Positions 5,639 to 11,260 of a DNA stretch of 11,260 nucleotides are shown here, one piece after another (position 1 is the stretch's first letter; each line of letters opens with the position of its first letter). This DNA comes from an uncultured Eubacteriales bacterium (GTDB lineage: Bacteria > Bacillota > Clostridia > Oscillospirales > Oscillospiraceae). The position numbers were made by a program, and so were the translations under genes. The DNA lies in the NCBI GenBank assembly GCA_900549495.1, contig UROL01000055.1, forward strand, positions 1 to 11,260. Direction: 5' to 3'. The notes beneath the pieces were generated by a model. It searched no databases and had not been told where the DNA came from. It saw only the letters and a program-made list of their open reading frames with translations.

Positions 5639-7258
5639 TCAGGTGTCGCTTTGGAGGACGGAGGCTTCGGCGATGTTGATGGAGTGGCCGCCTACTCGGT
5701 TCAGGCTGATGAGAACCTCGCTGAACATGATGCCCGCTTCGGCGGAGCATTCTCCGGCCCGGAGGCGCTCCATGTGGTTCTGCTGGGCCTGCTTTACCTT
5801 TTTCCGGTTGTCCCGCTCCAGCTTGGCCAGGTGCTTCAGCTGGTCCAGGGTCAGGTCCTGGCTGTGGAACCGGGCGGTGGCGGCGCTGAAGAGCTTGCGG
5901 ACATTGTTGTATAGCTCGATAACCTCGTTCCGGGCGGGGCCGGAGTAGGCCAGATTCTTCTCGGTGCACCGCTCACTGATGTGCAGCAGGTGCTCGGCGT
6001 AGTCGCCGATGCGCTCCAGGTCACTGAGCACCTGGAAGACCCGCTTTACATAGTCGGCTTCCTTGGCAGAAAGCTCCTGGACGTTGAATTTCACCAGGTA
6101 GTCGCTGATGGCATCGGTAAGGTAGTCGATGACGGTTTCGTTGTCGGCAATCTCCTGCTGGTGGCGCACCTCGCCGGCCAGGATGCCGTCCATACCCATG
6201 GCGATGCTCTCCTCCACCAGCTTGCTCATCCGGTCTACCTCGCTGCGAATCTGGAGCAGGGAAACGCTGGGGTTGCCCACCAGGTTGACGTCGATGAATT
6301 CCAGCCGGGCGGCATCCTCGTGCTTCTGCTTGGGGATCAGCCGGTAGGTCAGCCGCACCACCAGATTGGTGCAGGGCAGCAGTATGGCGGCGGACACCAC
6401 CTTAAACAGAATGTGCACCACGGACACCTGGAACATGGGGTCGGGAATCAGCCGCTCCACCAGCTGGACATAGGGCAGGAACATGGTAACCAGGGTCATC
6501 AGCACTGCGCCCACCACGTTGTAAATCAGATAAATCATAGCCGCCCGCTTGGCGTTGTTCCGGGCGCTCATGGAGGCCAGAATGGTGGGCATGGCGGAGC
6601 CGATATTGATGCCGCAAATCAGGTAAGAGGCAAAGTGCAGCGGCATCAGCCCCTGCATGGCCAGGGCTTGCAGGATACCCACGGCGGCGGAGCTGGACTG
6701 GATTACCGCACACAGCAGCGCACCCACCAGCAGACCCAGGATGGGGTTCCTGGCGTTCATAATAAAGTTCTGGAACCAGACCACATCCCCCAGGGGCTTC
6801 ATGGCGGCGCTCATGGTGTGCAGGCCCTGGAACAGCAGGCCGAAGCCCAGAATCACCTGACCGATGTGCTTTGCCTTGGCCTTCTTGGAATACAGCATCA
6901 AAAATGCGCCCACGCAGATGCAGAAGGGGGCCAGGGCGGATACGTCCAGGGCAATCAGAACGCTGGTGATGGTGGTGCCGATGTTGGCACCGAAGATAAC
7001 GCCGGTGGCCTGGGCCAAATCCATAATTCCCGCATTGATAAAGCCCATCACCATCACGGTGGTGGCGGAGGAGGACTGAATCACCACGGTGACGAACATA
7101 CCCAGAAGGAAGCCCAGAATCTTGTTCCGGGTCAGCTTTTCCAGCAAATCCTTCATCTTGGAGCCGGCGGCCATTTCCAGGCCGTCGCCCATGTATTTCA
7201 TTCCGAATAAGAACGCACCCAGTCCACCCAGCAGCTCCACAATGTTGGCAACAGTCAT
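5639..7258 (-). CDS. Na/phosphate cotransporter family protein with C-terminal PhoU-like domain
   Basis: A 539-residue membrane protein of YjbB/NptA type, expected to carry sodium-coupled phosphate flux. It has two inverted Na/Pi-cotransporter repeats: the first carries Q61-SSS in VVIQSSSATTVMVMGF plus GVIFGANIGTT (86-96), the second Q187-SSS in AVIQSSSAAVGILQAL plus CGINIGS. Hydrophobic helices fill about residues 1-305. The cytosolic remainder (about 330-535) is helical and PhoU-like, with the signature DLERIGDYAEH at 413-423 and a weaker second copy near the C-terminus (SLNRVGGHSINIAEA). The start at 7258 has GGAGGG at good spacing; longer forms would run through the promoter region. It is divergent from the MalY/PatB-type gene, and no Pst phosphate ABC transporter lies nearby. 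In vivo direction (uptake or export, as reported for YjbB) is not decided by sequence. Confidence 0.94.
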   Translation of the reverse strand: MTVANIVELLGGLGAFLFGMKYMGDGLEMAAGSKMKDLLEKLTRNKILGFLLGMFVTVVIQSSSATTVMVMGFINAGIMDLAQATGVIFGANIGTTITSVLIALDVSALAPFCICVGAFLMLYSKKAKAKHIGQVILGFGLLFQGLHTMSAAMKPLGDVVWFQNFIMNARNPILGLLVGALLCAVIQSSSAAVGILQALAMQGLMPLHFASYLICGINIGSAMPTILASMSARNNAKRAAMIYLIYNVVGAVLMTLVTMFLPYVQLVERLIPDPMFQVSVVHILFKVVSAAILLPCTNLVVRLTYRLIPKQKHEDAARLEFIDVNLVGNPSVSLLQIRSEVDRMSKLVEESIAMGMDGILAGEVRHQQEIADNETVIDYLTDAISDYLVKFNVQELSAKEADYVKRVFQVLSDLERIGDYAEHLLHISERCTEKNLAYSGPARNEVIELYNNVRKLFSAATARFHSQDLTLDQLKHLAKLERDNRKKVKQAQQNHMERLRAGECSAEAGIMFSEVLISLNRVGGHSINIAEASVLQSDT

Positions 7259-7321
7259 GGCAATCCCTCCGAGATGTGTAGGTTTGGGATGCGAAAACCC
7301 CGCAACTCCCATTCTATAGAT

Positions 7322-7350
7322 AGTATACCAACGAATGCAACGCAATGCAA
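7322..7350 (-). promoter_or_regulatory. Na/Pi cotransporter promoter
   Basis: Minus strand: -35 TTGCAT (7350-7345), 17-bp spacer, -10 TATACT (7327-7322), with TGG before the -10. A T7 run on the plus strand (7353-7359) gives an A7 tract two bases upstream of the -35. The predicted start near 7315 gives a leader of about 57 bases. A second TTGCAT at 7340-7335 is only 7 bp from the -10, too close to serve as the -35. Confidence 0.82.
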
Positions 7351-7363
7351 TCTTTTTTTCGCA

Positions 7364-7385
7364 GCCCCCGGGTTTTCCCCGGGGC
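7364..7385. promoter_or_regulatory. Inverted repeat midway between divergent promoters, candidate operator
   Basis: GCCCC-C-GGG-TTTT-CCC-C-GGGGC: a 9-position stem with one C:C mismatch around TTTT, equally readable as two neighbouring palindromes, CCCGGG and CCCCGGGG. It lies between the Na/Pi -35 (7345-7350) and the MalY-type -35 (7392-7397), nearly centred. No T-run follows on either strand, so a terminator is unlikely. A shared operator is inference. Confidence 0.45.
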
Positions 7386-7391
7386 ACCGGC

Positions 7392-7420
7392 TTGCATTTT
7401 GGCGGCATGGGGGATATAAT
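7392..7420 (+). promoter_or_regulatory. Promoter of the MalY/PatB-type aminotransferase
   Basis: -35 TTGCAT (7392-7397), 17-bp spacer, consensus -10 TATAAT (7415-7420). Transcription should start near 7427, about 39 bases before the ATG. It lacks the TGG and A-tract seen in the minus-strand promoters here. Confidence 0.85.
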
Positions 7421-7465
7421 AGCGGAAAAAGGGGTGTATGCCCCGATTTTTCAGGAGGGCTTTCC

Positions 7466-8674
7466 ATGAAATATGATTTTACTTCCATCCTGGACCGGAA
7501 GGGAATGGATGCCATTGCGGTGGATGCTCCGGGGAACACCGTGTTCAGCCCCAACGGCCCCAGCCGGGAGGGGTTTGATTTGATTCCCATGTGGGTGGCG
7601 GATATGAATTTCCCCACGGTGCCCACGGTGCCCCAGGCCATCATCCAGCGGGCCCAGCACCCGGCCTATGGCTATTTCAACCCCCGGAAGGAGTATTTTG
7701 ATGCCATCCTCCGCTGGCACAAAACCCACCACGGCGTTACCATGACCCCGGAGGATATCACCTATGCCAACGGCGTACTGGGCGGCGTGGTCAGTGCCCT
7801 GAATGTGCTGTGCTCCCGGGGGGACAATGTGCTGGTTCACGCCCCCACCTACATCGGCTTCACCCACGCCCTGGAGGACAACGGCTATCATATCGTCCAC
7901 TCCTCCCTGAAGCTGGACGAGGAGGGCATCTGGCGCATGGACTACCAGGACATGGAGCGGAAAATCCAGGAAAACAAAATCCATGCCGCCATCCTCTGCT
8001 CCCCCCACAACCCCTGTGGCCGTGTATGGGAGCGGTGGGAGCTGGAAAAGGCCATGGAGCTGTATAAAAAGTATGATGTCTACGTCATTTCCGACGAAAT
8101 CTGGTCGGATCTGATTCTTCCGGGCTACAAGCATATCCCCACCCAGACCATCAGCGAGGATGCCAGAATGCGTACCGTTGCCATGTACGCCCCCAGCAAG
8201 ACCTTCAATCTGGCGGGCCTGGTGGGCAGCTACAGCGTTATCTACAATACCTGGCTCCGGAACCGGGTGCGGAAGGAGGCAGGGCTGAGCCACTACAACA
8301 GCCAGAACATGCTGTCCATGTACGCCCTGATAGGCGCTTACCAGGACGAGGGCTACGCCTGGCTGGAGGAGCTGCGGCAGGTGCTGAAAACCAATATCGA
8401 ATACGCCTGCGACTATATCCGGGCCCATTTCGACGGTGTCCGCTTCTGCCAGCCCCAGGGCACCTATATGCTCTTCATCGACTGCACCGGCTGGTGCTGG
8501 AAGCACGGCAAGACCCTGGACGAGGTGCTCTCCGCCGCCTGGTCGGTGGGCGTGGCCTTCCAGGATGGCCGCCCCTTCCATGGCCCCTGCCACATCCGCA
8601 TCAATCTGGCCCTGCCCCTGAGCCGGGTGCAGGAGGCCTTCAAGCGGCTGGATAAATACGTTTTTAACCCCTGA
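7466..8674 (+). CDS. MalY/PatB family PLP-dependent aminotransferase / cysteine-S-conjugate beta-lyase
   Basis: A 402-residue cytosolic fold-type I PLP enzyme of normal family length. Family marks include PMWVADMNF near residues 41-49 and NGVLGGVVSALN (102-113) at the cofactor phosphate site. N182 lies in SPHNPCGRVW, D210 in VISDEIWSDL contacts the pyridine nitrogen, and K245 in APSKTFNLAGL forms the Schiff base. HIRINLALP near the C-terminus supplies the carboxylate-binding arginine. Family members cleave cystathionine and related thioethers to a thiol, pyruvate and ammonia (PatB); E. coli MalY also represses the maltose regulon. The start at 7466 is fixed by AGGAGGG (7453-7459) and the promoter just upstream. 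It is monocistronic, ends in a strong hairpin, and lies divergent from the Na/Pi transporter and convergent with the PucR-like gene. Beta-lyase is the likelier activity, but transamination cannot be excluded. Confidence 0.93.
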   Translation: MKYDFTSILDRKGMDAIAVDAPGNTVFSPNGPSREGFDLIPMWVADMNFPTVPTVPQAIIQRAQHPAYGYFNPRKEYFDAILRWHKTHHGVTMTPEDITYANGVLGGVVSALNVLCSRGDNVLVHAPTYIGFTHALEDNGYHIVHSSLKLDEEGIWRMDYQDMERKIQENKIHAAILCSPHNPCGRVWERWELEKAMELYKKYDVYVISDEIWSDLILPGYKHIPTQTISEDARMRTVAMYAPSKTFNLAGLVGSYSVIYNTWLRNRVRKEAGLSHYNSQNMLSMYALIGAYQDEGYAWLEELRQVLKTNIEYACDYIRAHFDGVRFCQPQGTYMLFIDCTGWCWKHGKTLDEVLSAAWSVGVAFQDGRPFHGPCHIRINLALPLSRVQEAFKRLDKYVFNP

Positions 8675-8682
8675 TACAATAC

Positions 8683-8724
8683 CCCCGCCGGTAAACCGAA
8701 ATTCACCGGCGGGGCTTTCTCTTT
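8683..8724 (+). terminator. Terminator between convergent genes
   Basis: A 10-bp stem (CCCCGCCGGT 8683-8692 with ACCGGCGGGG 8705-8714) around a 12-base loop, then CTTTCTCTTT on the plus strand. It ends the aminotransferase transcript. The tail overlaps the stop codon of the opposing PucR-like gene (8723-8725), so the two genes share almost no spare sequence. The minus-strand tail is poor in T, so it probably works mainly in the plus direction. Confidence 0.85.
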
Positions 8725-9931
8725 ACAGGAAGAAGCTGGGCCCCTCCTGCTCCAGCAGGAGCAGGCTGGTGGCCAGCAGCAGCTGGGTATGGGCGGCGGG
8801 GTCGTCCAGGGGGACGCCGAAGCTCTGCTGCATCCGTCGAACCCGGTAGAGCACCGTGTTCCGGTGGGTGAACAGCGCATCGCAGGTTTTTTGCAGGGAG
8901 TGGCAGCAGGTGAGATACCGGTACAGGGTATGGCAGTATTGGGTGCCCCGCTGCCGGTCAGAGGCGGCCAGAGCCCGCAGGGCCGGGGGAATCAAATCCT
9001 CCCGCCCCACCAGCCCCCGAAGCAGCAATGGGGTGCGCAGCTGGGCCACGGTGGCCACACTGCCCCCACGGAAGTCCGGGGCCAGCATACATTCCAGAGC
9101 CTCCGCCGTGGTTTTGTAGAGGGCCGGGAGGGCGTACAAATCCTCCACCGGCTCCGACACCGCCACGGTCAGCCGGAATTCCTCCGCCAGGGGGGCCAGC
9201 AGTTCCTTTTCCCCCTCCTGCCCCAGGAACAGCAGCACATTCCCCCGATACAAAAAGGAGTGGGGCTGGGAGAACCGATTTTCGATTTCCTCCCGCAGGG
9301 GGCCCTGCCCCGGGTGAACCAGCCGGTAGCGGCTTAAGTTTGCCAGGGCGAAGGCATAGGGGTGAAAATCCGCCAGATAGGTAAGCGCAATTTGCAGCCG
9401 GAAATAGGAGGCGGAGGGGAAGCCCCCATCCAGCAGGTGCATGAGAATGTCCTGGGCGGTTTCGAAGGGCTTGTCCTGCCGACTGGCCTCCACAAACAGC
9501 TGCTTGGCCAGAACCATCTCCACGGTCTGCCAGGTCTTCTCCGGAATCAGGGGCAGATGCCCATCCAAATCCACGCAGACCCAGTACCCCAGCCGGACCC
9601 CGGAGCTGACCAGGGGGGCAAACCGGCGGCGATAGGGGCTTTGGCCGGGCTTTATATAGTCCGCCGCTCCCCGGCTCAGGGCAGGACTCTGGCTGATCAG
9701 GGCACCGGCCTCGTAGCCGATGACCCCGGTGCTCACCGCCTCCCGGAAGACCGGGTCCGCAAACCCCACCGGCGCAAAGGATGCCGCCACGTGGAAGGCA
9801 TCGTCCAGTACCAGCATGGGGCAGTCCAGCAGCGCCCCGGTGTCCAGCACCAGGCGGCGCAGGTCGTCCAGCTCAAAAAACTCCGCCAGCAGCCCGGCGG
9901 CATCGCACTGGGCCCAGTTCCGCTCTTCCAT
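8723..9931 (-). CDS. PucR/CdaR-like helix-turn-helix transcription regulator
   Basis: A 402-residue cytosolic regulator. The C-terminal end is the PucR-type helix-turn-helix: TCCHSLQKTCDALF then THRNTVLYRVRRMQ (355-368) and the terminal helix HTQLLLATSLLLL. The N-terminal 150 residues include LDCPMLVLDDAFHVAAS (35-51) and LVSSGVRLGYWVCV (107-120), which resemble a GAF/PAS-like ligand fold, though no ligand residues can be named. The middle part (about 180-300) fits the degenerate GGDEF-like domain common in this family. Relatives control purine, sugar-acid or amino-acid catabolism. The start at 9931 has GGAGGG seven bases upstream; the longer open frame to 10033 would cross the promoter. The inverted repeat in its leader suggests autoregulation. 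Likely targets are the divergent HdeD-like gene or itself; control of the convergent aminotransferase is only possible. Confidence 0.88.
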   Translation of the reverse strand: MEERNWAQCDAAGLLAEFFELDDLRRLVLDTGALLDCPMLVLDDAFHVAASFAPVGFADPVFREAVSTGVIGYEAGALISQSPALSRGAADYIKPGQSPYRRRFAPLVSSGVRLGYWVCVDLDGHLPLIPEKTWQTVEMVLAKQLFVEASRQDKPFETAQDILMHLLDGGFPSASYFRLQIALTYLADFHPYAFALANLSRYRLVHPGQGPLREEIENRFSQPHSFLYRGNVLLFLGQEGEKELLAPLAEEFRLTVAVSEPVEDLYALPALYKTTAEALECMLAPDFRGGSVATVAQLRTPLLLRGLVGREDLIPPALRALAASDRQRGTQYCHTLYRYLTCCHSLQKTCDALFTHRNTVLYRVRRMQQSFGVPLDDPAAHTQLLLATSLLLLEQEGPSFFL

Positions 9932-9948
9932 AACAGTCCCTCCGCTTC

Positions 9949-9967
9949 CTTGTGCTGAACGCACAAG
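9949..9967. promoter_or_regulatory. Inverted repeat in the PucR-like gene leader, candidate operator
   Basis: CTTGTGC-TGAAC-GCACAAG: two perfect 7-bp arms with a 5-bp spacer. It starts about 7 bases after the predicted transcription start and ends just upstream of the GGAGGG ribosome site. It is well placed for roadblock or start-site repression by a dimeric regulator. As RNA it would also form a short hairpin near the ribosome site. Confidence 0.5.
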
Positions 9968-9980
9968 ATACACTGCGCTT

Positions 9981-10009
9981 ATTGTACCACAGTATGCTTG
10001 CCGATTCAA
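9981..10009 (-). promoter_or_regulatory. Promoter of the PucR-like regulator
   Basis: Minus strand: -35 TTGAAT (10009-10004), 17-bp spacer, -10 TACAAT (9986-9981) with TGG before the -10. A T6 tract (A6 on the plus strand, 10011-10016) lies one base upstream of the -35. Start expected near 9974. Confidence 0.82.
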
Positions 10010-10025
10010 GAAAAAAGAGTATAGT
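9998..10025 (+). promoter_or_regulatory. Probable promoter of the HdeD-like gene
   Basis: -35 TTGCCG (9998-10003), 16-bp spacer, -10 TATAGT (10020-10025). The match is weaker than the others. Its -35 abuts the -35 of the opposing PucR-like promoter, so polymerase should not occupy both at once. It would give a leader of about 44 bases. Confidence 0.55.
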
Positions 10026-10075
10026 ATAGGCAAATGAAGGGCGAAGGAACCCGAAAGAGAAACGAGGTAAGCTCT

Positions 10076-10609
10076 ATGAGCACAAAAACAATGAAAACCC
10101 TGAACATCGTGGCCGGTGGGCTGCTGGTGGCGGCAGGCATCTATTGCCTGTGCAATCAGGACATAGCGGTGATTTCCGCCGGGGTGCTGCTGGGGGCATT
10201 TATGCTGGCAGCCGGTGTCGCGGAGATCGTGGTATTTTCCGGGGCCGGTAGGCTTCTGATAGGCTCGGGATGGCTGCTGCTGGATGGCGTGCTGACGGTG
10301 CTGATGTCCCTGTTCCTGCTGTTCAACCAGTGGTTCACCCTGCTGTCCCTGCCGCTGCTGTTCACCCTTTGGCTGCTGTTCTCCGGCGTGTCCCGGTTTG
10401 TCAGCGCCTTTGACCTCCGGGCCCTGGGGGTCCGTGGCTGGGGATGGGTGCTGGCAGTGGGCATCGCCCTGATGGTCTTTGGCTTTGTCTGCCTTATGGA
10501 CCCCTGGGTCAGCGTAGCCGCCATGGGCGTTACCGTGGGCCTGGTGTTTATTTTGGAGGGTGTCAGCGCCATTGTGTGGGGCTGCATCTCCAGAAGCAGA
10601 GATTTTTGA
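10076..10609 (+). CDS. HdeD-like (DUF308) six-helix membrane protein
   Basis: A 177-residue, very hydrophobic protein with six predicted membrane helices at about residues 9-27, 31-55, 62-83, 86-108, 122-140 and 144-168. The last residues (SRSRDF) are polar. The spacing, the Asp in the third helix (WLLLDGVLTV) and the conserved-looking GGLLVAAGIYCL start match the HdeD/DUF308 family. In E. coli, HdeD is linked to acid resistance at high cell density; the biochemical role of the family is not established. The start at 10076 is chosen for CGAGGT seven bases upstream. The in-frame ATG at 10034 lies at the expected transcription start without a ribosome site and adds a charged, non-family extension. 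It is divergent from the PucR-like regulator, and Hsp20 follows 74 bases downstream. Confidence 0.85.
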   Translation: MSTKTMKTLNIVAGGLLVAAGIYCLCNQDIAVISAGVLLGAFMLAAGVAEIVVFSGAGRLLIGSGWLLLDGVLTVLMSLFLLFNQWFTLLSLPLLFTLWLLFSGVSRFVSAFDLRALGVRGWGWVLAVGIALMVFGFVCLMDPWVSVAAMGVTVGLVFILEGVSAIVWGCISRSRDF

Positions 10610-10614
10610 CCCTT

Positions 10615-10648
10615 ACAGTCCCAGGGCCTCGGCCCTATCGGGAACTGT
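10615..10648 (+). other. Imperfect hairpin between the HdeD-like gene and hsp20
   Basis: ACAGT (10615-10619) pairs with ACTGT (10644-10648), CCC with GGG, and AGGGCC with GGCCCT, with one- and three-base bulges on the 3' side. No T-run follows, only TCCTACATTATATTT, so it is a weak terminator at best. It may be a processing or stability stem that lets part of the transcript continue into hsp20. Confidence 0.5.
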
Positions 10649-10664
10649 TCCTACATTATATTTG

Positions 10665-10683
10665 AAAAATTGGAGTGATTTTT
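10665..10683 (+). promoter_or_regulatory. A-U stem placing the hsp20 ribosome site in its loop
   Basis: AAAAAT (10665-10670) and ATTTTT (10678-10683) are exact complements, leaving TGGAGTG as a seven-base loop immediately before the ATG. The ribosome site GGAG is thus framed by a very weak stem. Thermosensor leaders are known for small heat-shock genes. Here the predicted stability is marginal and the site itself is unpaired, so control by this structure is uncertain. Confidence 0.35.
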
Positions 10684-11112
10684 ATGGTACCCAGCATTTT
10701 CAGTGAGAATATGTTTGACGATTTCTTTGACGGCGGTTTTCTGGGCGGGCGCAATCCCCTGTATGGCAAGCACGCCCGGAATCTGATGAAGACCGATATC
10801 CGGGAGACGGAAAACGGCTACGAGGTGGCTGTGGAGCTGCCCGGCTTCAAGAAGGACGAAATCAGCCTGGAGATTAAGGACGGCTATCTCATCGTCAGCG
10901 CCCAGAAGACCCTGGACAAGGGCGAAGAGGACAAGAAGGGCCGCATCCTGCACCAGGAGCGCTACGCCGGTGCCTGCACCCGCAGCTTCTATGTGGGGGA
11001 CGTGAAGCCCGAGGATGTGAGAGCCGTGTATGACTACGGTGTGCTCACCGTGACGCTGCCCAAGGAGGCAGAGAAGAAGCTGCCCTCCAAGACCTCCGTC
11101 AATATCGAGTAA
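10684..11112 (+). CDS. hsp20: Hsp20/alpha-crystallin small heat-shock protein
   Basis: A 142-residue ATP-independent holdase chaperone, typical length for clostridial Hsp20. A short Phe/Gly-rich N-terminus (MFDDFFDGGFLGG) precedes the alpha-crystallin domain (about residues 36-128): ENGYEVAVELPGFKKDEI, the loop strand HQERYAGACTRSFYV, and the family signature AVYDYGVLTVTLPK (114-127). The tail ends in a V-x-I form of the I-x-I anchoring motif (V139-I141), so oligomer assembly should be intact. The start at 10684 uses GGAG eight bases upstream; an in-frame GTG at 10675 overlaps that site. No CIRCE element and no clear sigma-A promoter lie upstream, so it may be read from the HdeD-like promoter or from an alternative sigma factor. 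Confidence 0.96.
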   Translation: MVPSIFSENMFDDFFDGGFLGGRNPLYGKHARNLMKTDIRETENGYEVAVELPGFKKDEISLEIKDGYLIVSAQKTLDKGEEDKKGRILHQERYAGACTRSFYVGDVKPEDVRAVYDYGVLTVTLPKEAEKKLPSKTSVNIE

Positions 11113-11123
11113 TCCCATAGGGG

Positions 11124-11168
11124 AAAGCCCGCAGCAGTTCGGATTTTTCCGGCTGCTGCGGGCTTTTT
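11124..11168 (+). terminator. Strong intrinsic terminator after hsp20
   Basis: An 11-bp perfect stem GCCCGCAGCAG / CTGCTGCGGGC (11127-11137 with 11153-11163), extended by AAA/TTT pairs, then a T5 run (11164-11168). It ends hsp20. It also lies just past the stop of the minus-strand methyltransferase, whose transcript would give the same stem followed by TTTCCCC, so it may act in both directions. Confidence 0.93.
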
Positions 11169-11185
11169 CTCTGCCTGGGGGCGGG

Positions 11186-11260
11186 TTATCGGCCCAGCTG
11201 CCAGAAGGCCACGGCACTGGCGGCGGCTACGTTCAGGGAGTCCACCCCATGGGACATGGG
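11186..11260 (-). CDS. TrmH/SpoU-family RNA 2'-O-methyltransferase, C-terminal fragment
   Basis: Only the last 24 residues and the TAA stop are in the window; the gene continues beyond the right edge. They read PMSHGVDSLNVAAASAVAFW and then QLGR. The P-M-x-x-G-x-x-SLNV-x-x-A pattern is motif 3 of the SpoU (SPOUT) methyltransferases, part of the knotted S-adenosylmethionine and dimer site. It normally sits at the extreme C-terminus, as here. The enzymes methylate ribose of rRNA or tRNA. The usual SLNVS serine is alanine here, which is a common variation. Whether it is an RlmB-, TrmH- or TsnR-like member cannot be told from this fragment. Confidence 0.85.
   Translation of the reverse strand, partial: PMSHGVDSLNVAAASAVAFWQLGR

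Noticed and set aside
5981..7210. Long plus-strand open frame opposite the Na/Pi gene
   Set aside because: It is a His/Gln/Gly-rich shadow of a well-supported transporter, with no family motif.
7259..7465. SAM or cysteine-type riboswitch upstream of the C-S lyase
   Set aside because: The predicted leader is only about 39 bases, too short for a known aptamer, and no T-box or SAM motif is visible.
7451..8593. Long minus-strand open frame opposite the MalY/PatB-type gene
   Set aside because: It is antisense to an enzyme with all its PLP motifs; the translation has no recognisable domain.
10610..10683. CIRCE operator upstream of hsp20
   Set aside because: No TTAGCACTC/GAGTGCTAA arms are present; GGAGTG here is the ribosome site.

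Overview
The window looks like a chromosomal segment of a moderately high-GC Firmicute, most likely an anaerobic gut Clostridium relative of the Oscillospiraceae type. This is inference from strong GGAGG-type ribosome sites, sigma-A-like promoters, gene content (cytosolic GH38 mannosidase, MalY/PatB C-S lyase, PucR-type regulator, Hsp20, Na/Pi symporter with PhoU tail) and CTCCCTC/GAGGGAG intergenic repeats. The first 28 bases are Illumina Nextera (Tn5) adapter, so the left edge is a contig end and not genome.

Layout. Bases 29-1584 (minus strand) hold a three-gene operon: a cysteine-rich flavodoxin-fold FMN reductase, an OmpR-type response regulator, and the N-terminus of its sensor kinase, cut by the contig end. 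Bases 1728-4874 (minus) hold a GH38 alpha-mannosidase with its own promoter. Bases 4968-5620 are an intergenic repeat island: a 36-37-bp AT-rich tandem repeat, then three copies of a ~130-155-bp hairpin-rich module (one forward, two reversed). Bases 5639-7258 (minus) encode a Na/phosphate cotransporter-PhoU fusion protein, divergent from a MalY/PatB-type aminotransferase at 7466-8674 (plus). That gene converges on a PucR/CdaR-like regulator (8723-9931, minus). The regulator is in turn divergent from an HdeD-like membrane protein (10076-10609, plus), followed by an Hsp20 small heat-shock protein (10684-11112, plus). The window ends with the last 24 residues of a TrmH/SpoU-type RNA methyltransferase on the minus strand.

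How it fits together. No single pathway links all the genes. There are plausible local units: the redox protein with the two-component system; the divergent transporter/aminotransferase pair, with an inverted repeat midway between the two -35 boxes; the regulator/HdeD pair, whose two promoters have abutting -35 boxes; and HdeD/Hsp20, both of which fit envelope or proteotoxic stress. Four minus-strand promoters share one architecture: a 6-7-base homopolymeric A or T tract, a TTG -35, a 17-bp spacer, and TGG directly before the -10.

I found no clear new defence, biosynthetic or mobile system. The most unusual parts are the repeat island and the promoter/operator geometries.
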